Of a stretch of DNA of 23,423 bases, positions 1 through 7,585 are shown one piece after another. The position numbers were made by a program, and so were the translations under genes. Within the stretch, counting starts at the first letter, position 1. Each line of letters opens with the position of its first letter. This DNA comes from an uncultured Oscillospiraceae bacterium (GTDB taxonomy: Bacteria > Bacillota > Clostridia > Oscillospirales > Oscillospiraceae), in assembly GCA_934565425.1 (NCBI GenBank), contig CAKTHW010000020.1, positions 1 to 23,423 on the forward strand, written 5' to 3'. Under the pieces are notes generated by a model, which ran no database searches, had not been told where the DNA came from, and saw only the letters and a program-made list of their open reading frames with translations.

Positions 1-85
1 GCGCAGGAGAGGGTGAATTTTCGTCGCAGACGAAAAGAGGGAGAACCCTCGCCGGGGGTTCTCCCTTCGCCATACTGTGTGTATT
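1..85. repeat. Two adjacent hairpins at the window edge
   Basis: Two inverted repeats lie side by side. The first is TTTTCGTC (18-25), loop GCA, GACGAAAA (29-36). The second is AGGGAGAACCC (38-48), loop of 7, GGGTTCTCCCT (56-66). They sit downstream of the minus-strand TRAP operon, beyond its own terminator, so they more likely belong to whatever lies left of the window. An A/T-rich hairpin followed directly by a G/C-rich one also occurs at the other edge of the window (23331-23383). This may be a dispersed intergenic element, but two copies with different sequences do not prove a family. Confidence 0.45.
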
Positions 86-115
86 GAAAAAGGAGAGGAC
101 CAAAGCCCTCTCCTT
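86..115 (-). terminator. Terminator of the TRAP operon
   Basis: On the minus strand AAGGAGAGG (115-107) pairs with CCTCTCCTT (98-90) around an 8-nt loop. The U-tract lies at the 3' edge (A-run 87-91 on the plus strand). It lies 17 bp beyond the stop codon of the DUF1850 gene, as expected for the end of that operon. Confidence 0.8.
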
Positions 116-131
116 CTCATTTCAAACATTC

Positions 132-620
132 TCAACTCCACAGCCACTCATACGTGAAGCGCACCTTGCTGCTCCGGCCGCACAAGTTCCGCAGGCTGAT
201 CTCCTCCCCATCGTTGACGATCAACGTGTGGTCGGAGACCGTCCCCACGAAATAGGTCAGGTCGGGCATCTCCCGGTCAAAGCCGGACACGATCATGGCA
301 CCGTCCTCACCGTAGCTCAGGGTCTCGTTCCCCTCCAGCTCGGTCTGGACGCCGGCGCCGAAGTTGTAATAAATGGTCTTTTCCACGTAAATGCTGTGGT
401 GTTTGATCTCATAACAGTCGATCACAGGACTCTTGTTCACGCTGTGGACAAAGCCCACGCTGAACCAGTCCCCCTCTGCCATAGGATACCGGCCATAGGT
501 CTGACCGCTATCGGCGTTGCGCAGCACCAGGTACCATCCCTGGCCCCCCAGGGCGGTCACCAGCCCAGCGCCCAGCAGGAGCAGAAGGGTCAGTCCCAGA
601 CAGACGACTCGTTTTTTCAC
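132..620 (-). CDS. DUF1850 domain protein, TRAP-associated
   Basis: This 162-aa protein has an N-terminal hydrophobic segment (about residues 4-24) that should act as a signal sequence or membrane anchor, so the rest is extracytoplasmic. The body has the DUF1850 pattern: a segment around FVHSVNKSPVIDCYEI, then a hydrophobic strand and a Gly-rich turn (NFGAGVQTE). The start codon overlaps the stop of the permease gene by 4 bp (ATGA), so the two are translationally coupled. DUF1850 genes are known to sit next to fused TRAP permeases of the TAXI type; their role is unknown. A part in transporter assembly or substrate delivery is inference. The family call is firm, the function is not. Confidence 0.82.
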   Translation of the reverse strand: MKKRVVCLGLTLLLLLGAGLVTALGGQGWYLVLRNADSGQTYGRYPMAEGDWFSVGFVHSVNKSPVIDCYEIKHHSIYVEKTIYYNFGAGVQTELEGNETLSYGEDGAMIVSGFDREMPDLTYFVGTVSDHTLIVNDGEEISLRNLCGRSSKVRFTYEWLWS

Positions 621-2668
621 GTTTCGCTCGCCTGGCTCTTACGACGCTTGTTCTCAATGATCTGAGCGACCAGCACGATGGCCAGTGCAGCCAGACCAGC
701 CAGGTCGGACAGGGTGCCCGGGATGAGCAGTGCCAGACCGCCGGCAGCGCAGAGGATACGACCCAGGGGGTTGACCTCGTGGATCAGGTAGCCTTCCATG
801 GCCACACTGATGGAGATCATGCCGATGAAGCTGCTCAGGACGATGAGGACGACCTCATACCAGACCGTGTCGATGAAGAGCATGGCCGGGTTGAGTGCAA
901 AGACGTAGGGCACCAGGAAGGCCGCGATGGCCAGTCGAGAGGCGTTCAGAGCGGTCTTCATGGGAGGCGACTTGGCGATGGCGGAGCCTGCGTAGGCGGC
1001 CAATGCCACGGGCGGGGTAATGTCGGCCACGATGCCGAAGTAGAACACGAACATATTGGCTGCCATCGCGCTCATGCCCATACCGGTGGTCAGGATAGGG
1101 GCGCAGGTGGTGGCCATGATGACGTAGTTTGCGGTGGTGGGGACGCCCATGCCCAGGATGATGCAGGTGATCATGGTGAGCACCAAGGCGATCATCAGGT
1201 TATTGCCGGCGATACCGACGATGGCGCTGATGAAGATCTGACCCAGGCCGGTCATGGTGACCACGCCAGCGATGATGCCGGCGATGCCGCAGGCGATGGC
1301 GATGGACAGGCAGTTCTGAGCACCGGAAGCCAGGGCGGAGAAGAAGGTCTCCACGTCCATGGCGTGGCATTCTTCGATCAGTTCGTTCAGATGAGACGCA
1401 GTCTTCTCAGAGGTTCTCTTGGCCATGAAGCGGAAGAGATAGGGCACCAGTGCCACTGCGATACAGAGGATGGTGGAGATGATAGCAGAACGGGCCATGG
1501 TCTTGCCGCTGACGATGAGCCAGACCAGCACAACCAGGGGGATGAGCAGGTACAGGCAGGGCAGCAGGTGTCTCAGATGGGGCAGCTCGTCCTTGGACAG
1601 GCCCTTCAGACCCAGGCGCTTTGCCCGGAAGTGGACCATGAGGAAGATGCCGGAGAAATACAGGAACGCCGGCAGGATAGCACGGACGACCACTTCTGCG
1701 TAGTCCACGCCGATCATTTCCGCCATCAGGAAGGCAGCAGCGCCCATGATGGGGGGCATGATCTGGCCGCCTGTGGAGGCAGCCGCTTCGACCGCCCCGG
1801 CAAATTCACCGGGATAGCCGGTCTTTTTCATCATCGGGATGGTGACAGAACCGGTGGTAACGGTGTTGCCCACGGAGGAGCCGGAGACCATGCCGCACAG
1901 GGCGGAGGAGATGACGGCGACCTTAGCGGGGCCGCCACTTGCCCAGCCGGCGATGCGGTTGGCGCAGGCGATGAAGAAGTCACTGATGCCGGTGGCTTCC
2001 AGGAAGGCACCGAAGATGATGAACAGGACGATAAAGGTGGAACAGACACCGATGGGGGTGCCGATGACACCGGTGGTGGTGTAGAACAGGTTGTAGATGA
2101 TGGATTTCAGGGTCTTGCCTGCCACAAAGGCGTAGATGACGAAGCAGCTAGCCACGCAGAGGATGGGCAAGCCCACCACACGGCGGCAGCACTCTGCCAA
2201 GATCAGGATGCCGATGACGCCCAGCGCAATCTCCAGGTCAGTGATACGGGTGGCGCGCTGGAGGATGCTCTGATTGTTGATGACAAAATAGAAGAAGCTG
2301 CAGGCGCCGACCACGGCCAGGATGATGTCATACCAGGGGATGTGGTTGACCTTTCCCGGATGTCCCTTACGAGCTGGGTAGAGGGCGAACACAAACAGGA
2401 TCACGAAACCCAGGAACAACGGTCGTCGGAACTGTTCTCCCCAAGTTGCAAACAGATTCATCCACATCACGAACAGCGCAAAGGCTGCCAGCAGATAGTG
2501 GAGGATCTTCTGTGGGATCCCCTCATAGATACGAGTATTGGATTCCCGGTCGTACTTCTTCATGATCTCCGCTACGTCTTCCGCCGTACCTACCTCCACG
2601 TCATGGTGGACCGCAGATTCGACTTCGGGCTCGGAAACCACAGTTTTCTTGTCCTTAAAGTCTGCCAA
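617..2668 (-). CDS. TRAP transporter permease, 4TM/12TM fusion
   Basis: This 683-aa inner-membrane protein is the fused small plus large permease of a tripartite ATP-independent periplasmic-type (TRAP) transporter. About 55 charged cytoplasmic residues come first. A DctQ-like four-helix block follows (about 57-160), then the long DctM-like domain with many Gly/Ala-rich helices, including a GSSVGNTVTTGSVTIPMMKK region and a GMGVPTTANYVIMATT motif typical of the family. Such fusions take up organic acids or amino acids using an ion gradient together with a TAXI-type receptor, here encoded just upstream. The start is a TTG at 2668, chosen because AAGGAGG (2677-2683) lies 8 nt before it. The substrate cannot be read from sequence. 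Confidence 0.93.
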   Translation of the reverse strand: MADFKDKKTVVSEPEVESAVHHDVEVGTAEDVAEIMKKYDRESNTRIYEGIPQKILHYLLAAFALFVMWMNLFATWGEQFRRPLFLGFVILFVFALYPARKGHPGKVNHIPWYDIILAVVGACSFFYFVINNQSILQRATRITDLEIALGVIGILILAECCRRVVGLPILCVASCFVIYAFVAGKTLKSIIYNLFYTTTGVIGTPIGVCSTFIVLFIIFGAFLEATGISDFFIACANRIAGWASGGPAKVAVISSALCGMVSGSSVGNTVTTGSVTIPMMKKTGYPGEFAGAVEAAASTGGQIMPPIMGAAAFLMAEMIGVDYAEVVVRAILPAFLYFSGIFLMVHFRAKRLGLKGLSKDELPHLRHLLPCLYLLIPLVVLVWLIVSGKTMARSAIISTILCIAVALVPYLFRFMAKRTSEKTASHLNELIEECHAMDVETFFSALASGAQNCLSIAIACGIAGIIAGVVTMTGLGQIFISAIVGIAGNNLMIALVLTMITCIILGMGVPTTANYVIMATTCAPILTTGMGMSAMAANMFVFYFGIVADITPPVALAAYAGSAIAKSPPMKTALNASRLAIAAFLVPYVFALNPAMLFIDTVWYEVVLIVLSSFIGMISISVAMEGYLIHEVNPLGRILCAAGGLALLIPGTLSDLAGLAALAIVLVAQIIENKRRKSQASET

Positions 2669-2886
2669 ATTGTTCGCCTCCTTGTTTACTATTTTTCTCT
2701 CACCGGTACAGGCGGGATGGTCGTCCTCTCTCTGTTTTCTCTTGCGTTTTTGGGTAATATTGTAATTGCAACGAGCCGGTTAAAGGGAAAAAACGGCTGC
2801 AGCGGCCGAAAAGGCAACTGCAGCCGCAAAAGATATGTGGATCATATCCCCTTGTTTTCCAGGCTAGGGGAGATGTCGCGTGTCAG
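2669..2886. other. Gap between TRAP receptor and permease genes
   Basis: This 218-bp spacer on the minus strand holds a complete intrinsic terminator (2788-2826) close to the receptor stop codon, then about 110 bp without a clear -35/-10 pair, then the permease ribosome binding site. I see no ORF with support in it. Confidence 0.6.
2788..2826 (-). terminator. Intercistronic terminator after the TRAP receptor gene
   Basis: On the minus strand CGGCTGCAG (2826-2818) pairs with CTGCAGCCG (2802-2794), with a short GCC/GGC helix inside the loop. Six U residues follow (A-run 2788-2793 on plus). The hairpin should end most transcripts after the receptor gene and leave less message for the permease, a common way to make receptor in excess of membrane subunits. 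Confidence 0.75.
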
Positions 2887-3891
2887 TTAAGCAACGTCGA
2901 TGCCCTTTTCCTTGAAGAACTTCACAGCGCCGGGATGGAACTTCACGTCGATGCCCTTGGTTGCGTCTTCCAGCTTCAGGTTGTTGAACTTCTCGTGACC
3001 CTTGACCAGTTCTTCCTGGTTGTCGAACATAGCCTTGACCAGCTCATAGATGGCGTCTTCAGACACGTCATCAGCAGCGATCAGGGTAGCACGGACGGAA
3101 ACGGTCTCCACGTCAGCGTCCTGACCCTTGTAGGTGCCAGCGGGGATGGTGGTCTTGGTGTAGAAAGCGTAGTCTTTCATCAGGGCATCGCGTTCTGCGC
3201 CATCAACGGGGATGACATAGACCTGAGCAGCGGTGGACAGGTCGACCACAGCGGTGGTGGGAGCGCCAGCGACGACGAATGCAGCGTCGATCTTGCCGTC
3301 CTTCAGGCTGTCAGCGGAGTCGCCGAAGCTTGCGTTGTTGACGGTGATGTCATCAAAGCTCATGCCATAAGCGGCCAGAACCTGCTTTGCGTTGAATTCG
3401 GTGCCGGAACCAGCGTCGCCCACGCAGACGGTCTTGCCCTTCAGGTCAGTGACGGACTTGATGTCGGCATTGGTGGTGACCAGCTGAACGGTCTCGTCAT
3501 ACATACCGCAGACGGAGGAGAAGGATTCATACTTGCCTTCTGCTTCGAACAGGTCGGTGCCGGTTGCAGCATAGTGCATGACGTCGTTCTGGACGATAGC
3601 CAGGTTGGCTTCGCCGTCAGCCAGCAGCTGGATGTTGGCCTTGGAAGCGCCGGTGGAAGTGACGGTCAGGGAGCTGTTGGTCAGCTTCTTGTTCAGAACG
3701 GTGGACATGACGCCGCCCACTGCGTAATAGGTGCCGGTGGTGCCGCCGGTAGCCAGAGTCAGGCTCTGAGCGCCTGCTGCAGCTGCGCCGGTGGATGCGG
3801 AACCTGCTGCTGCGTTACCGCCGCCGCAGCCGGTCAGGACCAGGCTGCAGGACATAGCGGCAGCCAGGATCAGTGCCAGTGCTTTTTTCAT
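2887..3891 (-). CDS. TAXI family TRAP solute-binding lipoprotein
   Basis: This 334-aa extracytoplasmic receptor captures substrate and hands it to the TRAP permease. The N terminus is a lipoprotein signal: two Lys, a hydrophobic stretch and a lipobox LTGC with the lipidated Cys at residue 22, followed by a Gly/Ala/Ser linker. The TAXI hallmark is clear at about residue 45 (LATGGTTGTYYAVGG), and later segments (VQNDVMHYA; KGKTVCVGDAGSGTEFNAKQVL; VELVKAMFDN-type tail) fit the family. The start at 3891 was chosen because AGGAGGA (3901-3907) lies 9 nt upstream and the signal peptide begins there; an in-frame extension to 4086 would put junk before the signal. Ligands of TAXI receptors include glutamate and other organic acids; the one here is unknown. 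Confidence 0.92.
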   Translation of the reverse strand: MKKALALILAAAMSCSLVLTGCGGGNAAAGSASTGAAAAGAQSLTLATGGTTGTYYAVGGVMSTVLNKKLTNSSLTVTSTGASKANIQLLADGEANLAIVQNDVMHYAATGTDLFEAEGKYESFSSVCGMYDETVQLVTTNADIKSVTDLKGKTVCVGDAGSGTEFNAKQVLAAYGMSFDDITVNNASFGDSADSLKDGKIDAAFVVAGAPTTAVVDLSTAAQVYVIPVDGAERDALMKDYAFYTKTTIPAGTYKGQDADVETVSVRATLIAADDVSEDAIYELVKAMFDNQEELVKGHEKFNNLKLEDATKGIDVKFHPGAVKFFKEKGIDVA

Positions 3892-3976
3892 AAATGGTGT
3901 TCCTCCTAGATTTGATTTTGCAGCGCTCTGCCTGGAAAGAAGCACTGCGGTGAAAGTACACGTTTTACAACATATT

Positions 3977-4005
3977 ATTATATCTGGAACCGATTCATCT
4001 GGCAA
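3977..4005 (-). promoter_or_regulatory. Sigma-A promoter of the TRAP operon
   Basis: On the minus strand TTGCCA (4005-4000) and a perfect TATAAT (3982-3977) are separated by exactly 17 bp. Transcription would start near 3970, giving a leader of about 78 nt before the receptor start codon. Confidence 0.8.
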
Positions 4006-4349
4006 GCCCCAAAATACGCAAGATGGGAATATTTTTTCTCTTTCAGCCAGCCCGGTCATTTTTGTATTTTGCGGTTTTGGTTGCATCTTTTTTCACTTGC
4101 ACTCCACCACTCTGCATTTTCTTGCCGTCCGTTCCTTCATTTTTCTTGTGTCCTCCCCACTTTCGCCGGTCTTCTCCGCATTTTTTAGCAGTGATTTTTC
4201 GGCACGCCCACTTTTTCTGTATACCCCTCTGCATATATGCAATCCCTTGTTTCCTTTTTCGGGCATATCTGAATCCCATTGTTGCTCCAAATATAGCTTT
4301 CGCGTTATGTTTTGTTTGTTATGTTGCCATAAAAATTTCGCTCCCCTCT

Positions 4350-4377
4350 TTGCTTTTTCAGTAAAATCCGCTATACT
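4350..4377 (+). promoter_or_regulatory. Promoter of the lipid-kinase operon
   Basis: TTGCTT (4350-4355) and TATACT (4372-4377) are 16 bp apart. The expected start near 4384 leaves a leader of about 70 nt. An AAGGAGG at 4381-4387 falls at the predicted start point, so it is unlikely to serve as a ribosome binding site. Confidence 0.6.
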
Positions 4378-4455
4378 TTGAAGGAGGGCTTTTGGACACC
4401 CAGCAGCGAGCTTTGTCCACAGCCCGTGGAAACCAGAAGAAAAGAGAACACGAGT

Positions 4456-5415
4456 ATGCGACATATCTTCATCATCAACCCCAAAGCCGGCCAAGGCGGC
4501 AGCGTCCAGCGCATCCAGGCCACGGCGGAGCAGCTGGGCAAGCGGCACGACATCGAGACCCTGGCCCTCCTCACCCACGGCCCCGGCCACGCCACCACCC
4601 TGGCCCGCTCCCTGGCAGAGACCGGCGAGGAACTGCGCCTGTACGCCTGCGGCGGCGACGGCACCATCAACGAGGTGGCCAACGGCATCGCCGGTTTCGA
4701 CAACGCCGCCATGACCGCCATCCCCACCGGGTCGGGCAACGACTTCCTGAAAAACTTCGGCCCGGACGCAGAGAAATTCAAAGACCCGGAACTGCTCTGG
4801 GACGGTCCTGTGACCCCGCTGGATCTCATCGACTGCAACGGCCAGCGCTGTGCCCTGACCTTGGCCTGCAACGGCATCGACGCCCGGGTGGCGGCGGACG
4901 TCCACAAGTACAGCGTCCTCCCCCTCCTCCAGGGCAAGGGGGCATACATCGCCTCGCTTCTGGTGAATTTCTTCTTCAAGGGCATCGGCTCCCACTGGAC
5001 CATCTACCTGGACGGCGTCCCCCAGGCCGGCGACTACTCCCTGGTCACCGTCTGCAACGGCCGCTACTACGGCGGCGGTTTCCTGCCTGTCCGGGAGGCC
5101 AGCATGACCGACGGGGTGCTGAACACCCTGGTGGTGAAGCAGGTCACCCGCCGGGCGTTCACGCGCTTCGTCACCCCCTATTCCAAGGGCGAGTATTGGC
5201 GCTTCCCCCAGTACGCTCAGAGCTGCACCGCCAAGGAAATCCGCATCACATCAGACGAAGACATCGTGACCTGCCTGGACGGGGAGATCTTCCTGTTCAA
5301 AGACGTGACCTTCCGCCTGTCGGACAAAAAAGTCAATTTTTTCGCCCCCAAGGGTGCCAACCCTGACGCCACCTTCACCCCCATCGACCAACAGCACAGA
5401 AAGGAATCCCAATGA
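4456..5415 (+). CDS. Diacylglycerol/lipid kinase family protein (YegS/DagK-like)
   Basis: This 319-aa cytosolic or membrane-associated protein belongs to the DAGK catalytic family, which transfers phosphate from ATP to lipid alcohols such as diacylglycerol for phospholipid recycling. The N terminus IINPKAGQGG (about 6-15), the nucleotide-binding GGDGTINEVANG (66-77) and PTGSGNDF (90-97) are all intact; a beta-sandwich C-terminal half follows (ACNGIDARVAADV; YYGGGFLPVREASMTDG). The length fits bacterial DagK/YegS proteins. I chose ATG 4456 because the family starts at the first beta strand. The upstream in-frame TTG 4378 overlaps the promoter, so it is unlikely to be used; the ribosome binding site of ATG 4456 is weak (purine-rich AGAAAAGAGAA). 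The gene overlaps the next by 4 bp. The lipid substrate is not determinable here. Confidence 0.9.
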   Translation: MRHIFIINPKAGQGGSVQRIQATAEQLGKRHDIETLALLTHGPGHATTLARSLAETGEELRLYACGGDGTINEVANGIAGFDNAAMTAIPTGSGNDFLKNFGPDAEKFKDPELLWDGPVTPLDLIDCNGQRCALTLACNGIDARVAADVHKYSVLPLLQGKGAYIASLLVNFFFKGIGSHWTIYLDGVPQAGDYSLVTVCNGRYYGGGFLPVREASMTDGVLNTLVVKQVTRRAFTRFVTPYSKGEYWRFPQYAQSCTAKEIRITSDEDIVTCLDGEIFLFKDVTFRLSDKKVNFFAPKGANPDATFTPIDQQHRKESQ

Positions 5416-5885
5416 ACCGCAAAGACCGCGCTATCACCGACCAGACCGACTGCATCCAGCTCCTGAGCCGCTGCGATACCCTCCGTTTAGGCCTGTGGGA
5501 CGGCACCATGCCCTACGTCGTCCCCATCTCCTTCGGCATGGAGGTCATCGACGATCAAGTCATCCTCTACTTCCACGGCGCCGCCCGAGGCAAAAAGGTG
5601 GACTGCCTGACCCAGCACCCTCAGGTGTGTGTGGAAGGGGACATCTTTTATAAGGTAGAACCCACCCAAATGGGCATCACCACCCGCTACGAGAGCGTCA
5701 TCGGCTTCGGCACCGCCCAGAAGGTGGAGGGCGACGAGAAGATCCACGGCCTGAAGGTGATGCTGGAGCGGTACCACTCCGCCGACTATCCGGTGGAGCG
5801 CTGCCGCGGCCTGACCCACACCGCCGTCTACAAGATCACATTGGACTCCCTCACCGGCAAACGGAACCTGCCGGAAGCAGACTGA
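5412..5885 (+). CDS. Pyridoxamine 5'-phosphate oxidase-like FMN-binding protein (NimA-like)
   Basis: This 157-aa protein has the split-barrel FMN-binding fold of the pyridoxamine 5'-phosphate oxidase superfamily, in the branch that includes 5-nitroimidazole reductase NimA. The segments TLRLGLWDGTMPYVVPISFGME (about 23-44, read as two strands), LYFHGAARGKKVDCL (52-66) and VCVEGD, then YESVIGFGTAQ, match that branch. Members bind FMN or haem and reduce small electrophiles, but many have no known substrate; nitroimidazole resistance should not be assumed from sequence. Its ATG overlaps the TGA of the kinase gene, so the two form a coupled pair. GGAAT just upstream is a modest ribosome binding site. 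Confidence 0.85.
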   Translation: MNRKDRAITDQTDCIQLLSRCDTLRLGLWDGTMPYVVPISFGMEVIDDQVILYFHGAARGKKVDCLTQHPQVCVEGDIFYKVEPTQMGITTRYESVIGFGTAQKVEGDEKIHGLKVMLERYHSADYPVERCRGLTHTAVYKITLDSLTGKRNLPEAD

Positions 5886-5896
5886 CCCCAGACCGC

Positions 5897-5933
5897 AAAA
5901 AAACGCTTCGGTGCCAAAGGCTCCGAAGCGTTT
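5897..5933 (-). terminator. Hairpin terminator with its U-tract on the minus strand
   Basis: AAACGCTTCGG (5901-5911) pairs with CCGAAGCGTTT (5923-5933), with an inner GCC/GGC helix around AAA. On the minus strand the stem runs into seven U residues (A-run 5897-5903 on plus), while on the plus strand only three T follow. It can end the plus-strand NimA-like gene, but its best orientation is minus, where no protein gene precedes it after the lpdA terminator. Confidence 0.75.
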
Positions 5934-6066
5934 CCTGTCAATGCGCCCCCTTATGACGCAAGACATGCGAGGAACGTGTGTACTGCGGCCATTCATCCTA
6001 TCTCGTTCGTTCCCATTCGTACAATTTCCCCATACAGTGCGGGTGTTTGGGTGGTCGTTCCTCTTG
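5897..6066 (-). ncRNA. Candidate small RNA, about 170 nt
   Basis: A promoter-like site on the minus strand (6073-6081) and the U-tract terminator at 5897-5933 bracket about 170 nt that hold no supported ORF. Inside, GAGGAACG (6063-6056) is perfectly complementary to CGTTCCTC (5976-5969). This closes a domain containing a CCC/GGG hairpin near 6043-6029 and a TGTAC/GTACA helix (6023-6019 with 5983-5979). I match it to no RNA family I know; it does not fold as the simple rod of 6S RNA. The call rests on layout and pairing alone. Confidence 0.35.
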
Positions 6067-6072
6067 ATTCTG

Positions 6073-6109
6073 AGTATAGCAAAGTGCCTGTCCCAAAAGC
6101 AGGACAGGC
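6073..6109 (-). promoter_or_regulatory. Extended -10 site overlapped by an inverted repeat
   Basis: On the minus strand TATACT (6078-6073) is preceded by TGC, an extended -10 arrangement; there is no convincing -35. Just upstream lies the inverted repeat GCCTGTCC (6086-6093) / GGACAGGC (6102-6109), placed where an operator would block RNA polymerase. It could instead be a hairpin of a read-through transcript. Confidence 0.4.
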
Positions 6110-6140
6110 AGGCACGAATTGAAAAAATTTTTATCCGACG

Positions 6141-6170
6141 CAAAAAAGAGACCCCGCAGGGTCTCTTTTT
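6141..6170 (-). terminator. Terminator of the glycine cleavage operon
   Basis: GAGACCC (6148-6154) and GGGTCTC (6159-6165) form the stem around CGCA, flanked by an A-run and a T-run, so it can work in both directions. It begins 1 bp beyond the lpdA stop codon. Confidence 0.85.
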
Positions 6171-6171
6171 G

Positions 6172-7560
6172 TTATTTTTCCAGTTTTGTCACCAGCGCTT
6201 CCAACGCCTCCATCATGGCCTCTTCAAAAGAGGGATGCGGACGCATGGTGCGCAGCATCTGCTCTGCCGTCAGGTGGTTGACCATGGCTTCGCTGATCTG
6301 GCTGATCATGTCGCTGGCGTGCTGGCACATGAACTGAGCGCCCAAGATCTCGTGGGACCCCTTGTCCGCCACGATCTTCATGAAGCAGCGGCCAGGGTCT
6401 TCGATCATGGTGCGGGCGTTGCTGAACATGATGCACTTGCCCGCCACTGCGGCGACGCCCTGTTCCTTGGCCTCCGCCTCGGTCAGACCCACCACAGCGA
6501 TCTCCGGACTGCTGTAGATGCAGCTGGGCACCACGCTCAGGTCGGTCTGGGCGTTCTCCCCGCACAGCAGGTTCACGCAGGCCACCGCCTGGGCGGACGC
6601 CACGTGAGCCAGGGGGATCTCCGCCGACAGGTCGCCGATGGCGTAGACGGTGGGGATGCTGGTCTGATAGGTCTCATCCACCTTCAGCCGCTTCCCCTCC
6701 TGTTCCGGGGTCAGCTCGGGGGCGAACAGCCCTTCCCAAGAGGGCACGCGACCGATAGCGCACAGGACCACCTGACCGGCCACCTGCTTCTCCTTGCCCT
6801 TCTGCTCCACAGTGACAACAAGGCCGTTCTCACCCTGTTCCACCCGCTGCACCATGGCAGAGGTGAGCACCTCCACGCCGCGCTTTTTCAGCAGCTGCCC
6901 CAGGTTCTGCCCCAACTCCTTGTCCATGGTGGGCAACAGGCGGCTGGCACCCTCCACCAAGGTCACCTGGCAGCCCAGGTTGTTGTAGAAGGTGGCAAAT
7001 TCCGCCCCGATGACGCCGCCGCCCATGATGACGATGGAGTCGTAGAGTTCGTCCGTCCCCTCCAACAGCTGGTCAGAGGTCAGGACGCCAGGCAGGTCCA
7101 GGCCGGGGATGGGCGGGCACAGGGGCACGGAGCCGGTGGCCGCTAAGATGTGGTCAGCGGTGTAAGCGGCACTTTCGCCGTCCGCCCCAGTGACCACAAC
7201 GGTGCCAGGCGCGGTGATGACCGCCGACCCCGCCAGCACATCCACCTTGGCCTTTGCCAGAAGGGTCTCGATGCCCTCCCGGAGCTTGGCGGACACATTC
7301 CGCTTGTAGTCAAACATCTCGGTCAAGTTCACCGAAATGTCCCCCACATGGACACCGATGTGGGCGCTGTTCTTGGCATCAAAATAGACCTGAGAGGCGT
7401 GGAGCAGGGTCTTGGTGGGGATGCAGCCCCGGTTCAGGCAGGTGCCGCCCACCTCACGCCGTTCCACGATAGCGGTGCGCAGTCCCCGCTTGGCAGCCTG
7501 CAAAGCCGCCGTGTAGCCGCCGGGACCGGCGCCGATGACGATCAACTGATAATCCGACAT
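6172..7560 (-). CDS. lpdA: Dihydrolipoyl dehydrogenase (glycine cleavage L protein)
   Basis: This 462-aa flavoprotein reoxidises the dihydrolipoyl arm of GcvH with NAD+. The FAD-binding GAGPGGY is at 10-16. The redox disulfide Cys41/Cys46 lies in GGTCLNRGCIPTK. A second Rossmann motif (IVIMGGGVIGAEFA) binds NAD, and YAIGDL is the second FAD contact. The C-terminal dimerisation domain ends with the catalytic His442-Pro and Glu447 (HPSFEE). Length and motifs are complete. It is the last gene of the gcv operon, 25 bp after lplA, with GGAGG about 10 nt before ATG 7560. As the only L protein visible here it may also serve other lipoyl complexes. Confidence 0.96.
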   Translation of the reverse strand: MSDYQLIVIGAGPGGYTAALQAAKRGLRTAIVERREVGGTCLNRGCIPTKTLLHASQVYFDAKNSAHIGVHVGDISVNLTEMFDYKRNVSAKLREGIETLLAKAKVDVLAGSAVITAPGTVVVTGADGESAAYTADHILAATGSVPLCPPIPGLDLPGVLTSDQLLEGTDELYDSIVIMGGGVIGAEFATFYNNLGCQVTLVEGASRLLPTMDKELGQNLGQLLKKRGVEVLTSAMVQRVEQGENGLVVTVEQKGKEKQVAGQVVLCAIGRVPSWEGLFAPELTPEQEGKRLKVDETYQTSIPTVYAIGDLSAEIPLAHVASAQAVACVNLLCGENAQTDLSVVPSCIYSSPEIAVVGLTEAEAKEQGVAAVAGKCIMFSNARTMIEDPGRCFMKIVADKGSHEILGAQFMCQHASDMISQISEAMVNHLTAEQMLRTMRPHPSFEEAMMEALEALVTKLEK

Positions 7561-7585
7561 AGTTTGTGTTCCTCCGGTTCTATTT

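Larger units (their letters stand above)
3892..4455. other. Divergent intergenic region, pyrimidine-rich
   Basis: This 564-bp stretch separates the TRAP operon from the lipid-kinase operon and holds one promoter for each. Between about 4020 and 4360 it is A+T-richer than the genes and strongly pyrimidine-biased on the plus strand. Open frames there translate to low-complexity Phe/Pro/Ser-rich or Lys-rich strings without a ribosome binding site, so I call no gene. A 12-bp palindrome TGCATATATGCA lies at 4230-4241. Confidence 0.6.

Noticed and set aside
779..2890. 703-codon plus-strand frame opposite the TRAP permease
   Set aside because: The translation is a low-complexity Asp/Gly/His string mirroring the hydrophobic permease codons; there is no family match or start signal.
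4023..4364. Hydrophobic 113-codon plus-strand frame
   Set aside because: Phe/Pro/Ser low complexity produced by the pyrimidine-rich spacer, no ribosome binding site, and it overlaps the promoter of the next gene.
4381..4455. Leader peptide starting at TTG 4392 after AAGGAGG
   Set aside because: The AAGGAGG lies at or before the predicted transcript start, and the frame runs on out of phase inside the kinase gene as a Arg/Pro/His-rich shadow.
5412..5885. Nitroimidazole resistance gene
   Set aside because: The protein is of the NimA-like fold family, but most members have no such activity and sequence alone cannot show it.
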